Assembly: GCF_003589595.1 (NCBI RefSeq) | Contig: NW_020654422.1 | Span: forward strand, 11,128,358-11,192,357 | DNA length: 64,000 nucleotides | Source: Hyposmocoma kahamanoa | Lineage: Eukaryota > Arthropoda > Insecta > Lepidoptera > Cosmopterigidae | Direction of reading: 5' to 3' | Part shown: positions 59,165 to 64,000 of the stretch, piece by piece | Numbering within the stretch: position 1 is the stretch's first letter | Layout of the letters: every line of letters starts with the position of its first letter | Program-made: the position numbers and the translations under genes | The notes under the pieces: model-generated | Database searches by the model: none | What the model was told of the DNA's origin: nothing | Seen by the model: the letters and a program-made list of their open reading frames with translations, nothing else

Positions 59165-59215
59165 TTATTTTTGTGAAATTACTCCACTAGTTTGTTATAA
59201 TTATTAATACTAAGA
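59165..59215 (-). repeat. SINE S1 tail fragment
   Basis: Reverse complement of TATTAATAATTATAACAAAC and AGTGGAGTAATTTCACAAAA, as at 19960-19995. Confidence 0.6.
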
Positions 59216-59540
59216 AATTGTAAAATCTTCATCGGAAATCTTCCGATTTGTGAGGAGATAAGTAGGTAATTCATTTAACCTTTCACACAATTTTCTCATC
59301 GTTTCTGCTTGTCTTTTATTTTATTACTTATCGTAACTAAATTTTCCTTTTCTTTCCTTCCTTCATCCTTTCGTCATTCTGATTACTTTCATATATCTCA
59401 GTTGCTGATGTCTTATTGAAATTCCCATTTTTTAAATAATCACCTGTATCTATCGAAGAACAACTAATGAAAATTAAATATAGTAAACATTTTAGTGTCA
59501 ATGATAAGGTTACTGCAAATGCGAATGGAAAGAGCACTTT
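59216..59540. other. No gene recognised
   Basis: AT-rich; the 66-codon minus-strand frame is unsupported. Confidence 0.4.
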
Positions 59541-59542
59541 CT

Positions 59543-59838
59543 ATTAACCGCCTTCAAAAAAGGAGGAGGTACTCAATCTTTTTTGGGTATGTTATGCGAT
59601 TACTCCGACAACTGTGAACCGATTTGTGAACCGAAAGTACTCCACCTCAGTAGTGGTCCCATTTCAATTTAAAGAAAATATTCCACCTCTAAGGGTGGCA
59701 ATTTAGGGGAAGAATCCGGTTTATTGAATTTCACCCACTTTCTGCTAACCGATTTCAACAAAACATATGTAGATGTAATTCCAATGAAAATAAAACACAG
59801 CGAAAACAAATAAGCAAACTTTTGAAGTCGGTTTTTTT
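59543..59838. mobile_element. MITE-like repeat M2, copy 2
   Basis: TTAACCGCCTTCAAAAAAGG at the left and TTTTGAAGTCGGTTTTTTTT at the right are inverted. The interior matches 36112-36405 in the opposite orientation (GTGGTCCCATTT, GAAAATATTCCA, GTAATTCCAAT). Confidence 0.7.
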
Positions 59839-59841
59839 TAA

Positions 59842-59902
59842 ATATAAACTAATAATTTGTTTAGATTATATATTATAATCTAAACAAATTATTAGTTTAT
59901 AT
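59842..59902. repeat. Perfect 29-bp hairpin
   Basis: Arms 59842-59870 and 59874-59902 are exact complements with loop TAT. It begins four bases after M2 copy 2. Confidence 0.93.
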
Positions 59903-60780
59903 ATATATGACGTATATCTATGTATTTATGTATTAACATACATATATGTTATAGTTCGTATATAGTTTATGTAGGTGTATCTATCAGTCATTTTACTAGT
60001 GCTTCAGACTTAGACGTAACCAAATACTGCCCTAACTCAAAATTGTAGAATTGAGATAACTTATCTCGTTCACAAATAGATAATTAAGTATTCACATTAT
60101 TTACAATACGATCCATTCAGTATATTTTTTTTAATTTTCAAGTTTTTCAAGTTGAGTTTCCTCCATTCCACAATTTTGAGTTACGACACCATTTAATTTT
60201 AAGTGCAGTGTATTTTTTTAATGCCAATTTTGTTTGTCAAATATACAATTTATAATACTGTTTTAAAAAGTTTTCAAAATAACCTTGAATACACACGTAT
60301 TGTCCTATAAAAATATGTACACACTTCTGAATGAGTAAATACCGAAAACAAAACCTAACATTCTGGAAGCGTATTATGTTGTTATTATTACAGCCTAGGG
60401 GGCCTCAGTAGGCGAATGGTAATTGATTCTGGCGTACTTTCAAATTAATAACTGCCACGGAGCCTACTGTTATTTAATCACACACGGTAACATTACATTA
60501 TGAGCGAGAATTTTACGTGGCTAGAAACAAAAAAACTACAGGCTGCCTAATTAAATTATTTGTTTCAATCGGAATAAATTAATACAATTTGTGTATTTTT
60601 CCGTTTACATTAAATGTAAATTTGAATATTATTAAATAAGCTTGACATTTATTTGCATAAAATGTAAATTTGTTTCGAAATTTCAGTAATATACGCGTTT
60701 GGTACCGTCAGTGATGGTATAGTAGTAAGTGTGTTACAGTTTGAGAATAATTAACATAACAATAATAATATAATAATAGC
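59903..60780. other. No gene recognised
   Basis: AT-rich, with a possible degenerate A-box-like stretch at 60400-60425. No supported feature. Confidence 0.35.
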
Positions 60781-60786
60781 GCGCAC

Positions 60787-61003
60787 TCACTCACAGCCCC
60801 GCACTAGGGAAATACAAGGTTTCCCTATTCGCGATACAGATCGCGGGTGCCACGGACACACACATAGACAACCACAAATTACACCCAAACTCTCGAGAGA
60901 AATAAATGTGGGCCATACAAATATTTCTCCCGGCCTGGGAATCGACCCGGGACCTTTGCGCGGCAGTCCAGCATGGTAACCGTCCGGCCACGGAGGTAGT
61001 TTC
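60787..61003 (-). mobile_element. tRNA-derived SINE S4
   Basis: On the minus strand: CTCCGTGGCCGGACGGTTAC (A box), GGTCCCGGGTCGATTCCCAG (B box), then a body through CCCACATTTATTTCTCTCG and GTGGTTGTCTATGTG to GCGCGC at its end. Confidence 0.8.
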
Positions 61004-62630
61004 ATCGATAATACTCATGATTTTTTAGCCAGGTGAACAGAGAAGCCATAACGTTTTTGTAAGGGATTAGATAAGTATTATGATTACGCTATGCAGGAAA
61101 GTGGAAATTTATTATTTCCAATTTGTACTTCTTTAATGAAACGCGGTGAAATTAATTCCTTTCTGCATAATAAAGCCTTTAAAAAAACTTATGTTCAATT
61201 CCCTATCTGTAATGTCATCTATTTTATTCGTGTTATTTTATAGGATAAAACATGGCCAGAGAATTATTGCCTTTGGAACGAAAAAAGTACAACTGACATC
61301 TTCATTAAAATTGAGTTGTATACATAGTCAGGATCAGGAAAAAACGGTCTGTCTATCTAATTTTTTGTGGAAATCTATCTGCATAGTTGTTGGTAGGTAA
61401 TACACAGTAAGCTGAAAGGGCACATTTGACATCAATAATCACATTTTTTGCCATAAAAGGTCATATTTGACGTTTATTAAGTTAAAAAAACTTATATCAA
61501 AGTTGGTTCTATTTTTAAGTCAAGTATTAAAAGTTTCATTTAAGTTACCAAGTGGATATATAGTTCTCGTTTATAAATGGATAATTAAGTATTCACATTA
61601 TTTACAAGAGGACATTAAATCTGTCGGAGCCGGGAAAGTCCTTCAGTTCTTCAATGCTGTCGGCCTTGACTCCGAACTGTAAATGGTGGTGATCACAATA
61701 GATCAAATGATGGTCGCAGTGATGAGGGGCTACATATGCCCCGAATGAAATCACCCTAATAATAATAATTCACATTATTTATAATAAGATCCATTTAACT
61801 TTTTTCCATTATGCCTGTATACGCAGTAATGAATTATTTTTTAGAATTTTTTTCTATTAAAAAGAGAAAATTAAGGGTAATAAATGTTAATTAAAATACA
61901 ATGAAAGTTTATGCATAAAATATGCCTTATGTAGTACGTACTTATATTTAACATAAATAAAGTATTTAGGTAACATCAAAAATATATTTTAACTATTCTT
62001 TTGTCAGAAAAAGTAGATAGTTTTTTTATCTCCGAATTTTGAGTTTGCTGCTTGTGTCTTTCTTTCTTCCGAGGGCAGAATATGTCTACCATTAAAAACT
62101 CAGATATTTTAAAAATGTATGGTTGGAATGTTTTCCTTGTTGCATTCCTTATTGTGTGCTGAAAATACCGTTGTGTCCCAAAGTCGTTCACGCACATACT
62201 TGTACTAATAATAGTACTGTCACTTGGCAGACGTCCTGGTGATCCCCATACACTCTGGCGCACCTCGCGCAAATATGTCGTGTGTGTCGGCGACTGTGTT
62301 GTTTATTTTTGGTCAACTGACACGCGGCCGTTCTGTATGACGTGTGTACGCGTTAGTGTCGATCATCGTCTATCTAACTCGCTTACCACAATGTTACGTA
62401 GTTATTTTGGCATTACATTTAAAATTTAGTGCGTCTTTAACGGTAATAATATTGAATTCGTTAGGTACTTTCATATTTGAAACGAATAAAAATTCTGTGT
62501 TACATCAAAATTAGCAAGATATTTCAATTTCCGTTCGATTATAGTTGTACAGAAAACATCTGGTTGTCAAATTCTAATTATATTAAACTTATTAAACGCA
62601 TTCATAAGGCAGACTCCCCTTAGAAGAAAA
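61004..62630. other. No gene recognised; possible LINE tail near 61.6-61.8 kb
   Basis: TTCTTCAATGCTGTCGGCC and GTGGTGATCACAATAGATC, followed by CCGAATGAAATCACCCTAAT and (AAT)n, look like a LINE 3' end. A CpG-rich patch at 62225-62370 has no frame with recognisable motifs. Nothing else is assignable. Confidence 0.35.
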
Positions 62631-62639
62631 AGTAAGAAT

Positions 62640-63540
62640 TGCTCTTTGTAAATAGAATTTTGTTCGCTTTTATGATCTACAATATTAATTTCAAATATCA
62701 TAATAAATAGAAACAAAGACCGGAAAGAGCTAAGTTACCATACACTTTTATTATTCACTTGAAAAATGTTCTGCATAGCTAAATGTATTATTTACGCTGA
62801 AGCTGCTTATTAAACGTTTTGTGTACAATTTATGTTTCACGACAGTTTTAAATCTAGTTAATGGCCGAGTTTGAATATTAAGAGCAATTTTATCTTGGAA
62901 GAGTATATATTGACACTTAAAATATATTTGTGATTTTATCTGAATTTATGAAGATGTCGGTCAAGAACAACCAGTTCATTTTTGTTCCTCGTATTAATGT
63001 TATATATGTTTTTCAAGAAAACATTACTATTCCCTAAGAGGAATATATTTTTTTTTCACACATGAATATACTGTGTAAGAATGTAGTTAAAGTTACTGCA
63101 CTGGAACCCATTTAGTGTATAGCCCCAACAGCACGCTTCTGCAGGAAGAAAGATTGTATTAATTAATTATGTGTAATGTCAGTTGTGTATACCCCAAAAC
63201 AAAGTGCCGTATGTCATCAAATTGCGATAGTAGCTAAAACCAGTTTACAGGTTTCTACGTCTGTCTGAAAGTTTTCGTAATTTTTGAATCGCTTACACTG
63301 CAGGGCTGAGCCACTTCTAAGTAGTTATGTGTGTACTCCATTGCAATTTAGCATCTAAAGTTACATCTAAATATAGATCTGAGTCTATAAGATTGACTAT
63401 GATATTTGTCACCGTGCGTCAAATTTGTGAAGTGTTATAAATTTTACACAATCTGAAGCAGGTTATTATTAGTGGCAAACCAATTTACTACCTTTCAAAT
63501 AACATTATATATCCGAACGTAACGTATATTCGCTCCAGAG
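62640..63540 (-). pseudogene. Decayed LINE ORF2 C-terminus
   Basis: Minus-strand pieces read LLRSGSALQCKRFKNYEN, QKRAVGAIH, and NVFLKNIYNINTRNKNELVV followed by LDRHLHKF. The YNTRNK-type block is a hallmark of the C-terminus of CR1/Jockey-type ORF2. Dense stops show it is old. Confidence 0.6.
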
Positions 63541-64000
63541 CCCACTGCTCTACTCTTATTAAAATATGTGTCTACAGCAACTTATTTGTTCTGCCAATGT
63601 CATATAATATTATATTACATTTATTTGCTCGTATATTTCTCCATCAGAGTCAATTAGCTACAATGGCATTATACAGTACCCGTGGTACAAGTCTATAAAA
63701 GGAAATCGACGTAGTTATCGCAGAATAGTAGTACTAATAAGGAAAGTCAGAAGGTTACTCCTACACATAGGTTCTCGGATGTCGGTATTACAAATCCATG
63801 TTTAGGGTGACCGAAAGAATACAGACGCCTCTTAGAGATGATGGCCCAGTGATAGCCATTGAAAAGGTATTTGTTGTTTAAATGTAACTTGATAATGATT
63901 TTACGAGGATTTTAAGAAAATGCGAGGTTTAATCTATTTTTAAATTTTAATATATTTTGTATAAAACAAACATAATAATTGTAACTTTTTCATTGGAAAA
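63541..64000. other. No gene recognised
   Basis: No supported feature to the end of the window. Confidence 0.4.

Overview
The window is AT-rich eukaryotic DNA with no prokaryotic organisation. It looks like an insect, most probably a moth or butterfly. The evidence is the start of the insect gene rdgA (eye-type diacylglycerol kinase), relics of mariner, Tc1, RTE-like and CR1/Jockey-type elements, tRNA-derived SINEs, and dispersed repeats I associate with Lepidoptera. The Lepidoptera call is inference; insect is firm.

Host genes. Three joined exons on the + strand (27454-27543, 28264-28407, 28491-29221) encode about 322 N-terminal residues of rdgA. They carry a repeated motif (L.VP followed by RxxS-F/V-D), an acid run and a proline-rich stretch. 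A 56-nt candidate fourth exon with the correct phase lies at 34989-35044. No C1 or kinase exon was found, so the catalytic part should lie beyond 64000 and the right half of the window is probably rdgA intron. Inside that presumed intron are the first exon of a THAP-type zinc-finger gene (37902-37978) and a weak candidate first exon at 41757-41817.

Layout. 1-19 kb: LINE relics (ORF1, endonuclease and C-terminal parts), a mariner inside a LINE, RTE fragments, foldback repeats, a TTCGAC minisatellite and a mosaic LINE at 15.2-17.4 kb. 19-27 kb: a head-to-head SINE pair around an assembly gap, a Tc1 transposase with one frameshift, a 268-bp tandem duplication and a MITE. 27-35 kb: rdgA, a SINE and a GC-rich block. 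35-42 kb: hairpins, inverted repeats, the THAP exon and an inverted tandem array with a second gap. 42-49 kb: a nest in which a LINE fragment holds a 2.76-kb terminal-inverted-repeat element, which holds a hAT-like element; next to it a mariner is split by a second LINE. 50.9-57.6 kb: a third MITE copy, then a nearly full-length Ty3/gypsy element on the minus strand with both LTRs, primer-binding site and 4-bp target duplication. 57.6-64 kb: a compound microsatellite, LINE 3' relics, a MITE-like repeat beside a 29-bp palindrome, and a tRNA-derived SINE.

How the parts work together. The only coherent host function visible is rdgA, a signalling lipid kinase. Almost everything else is mobile DNA; every transposon coding region I read is damaged. 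The most notable signals are three MITE copies with exact 8-bp target duplications, the nested 42-49 kb cluster, the orphan THAP exon, and two gaps each bounded by identical sequence. I found no evidence of a wholly new biological system.
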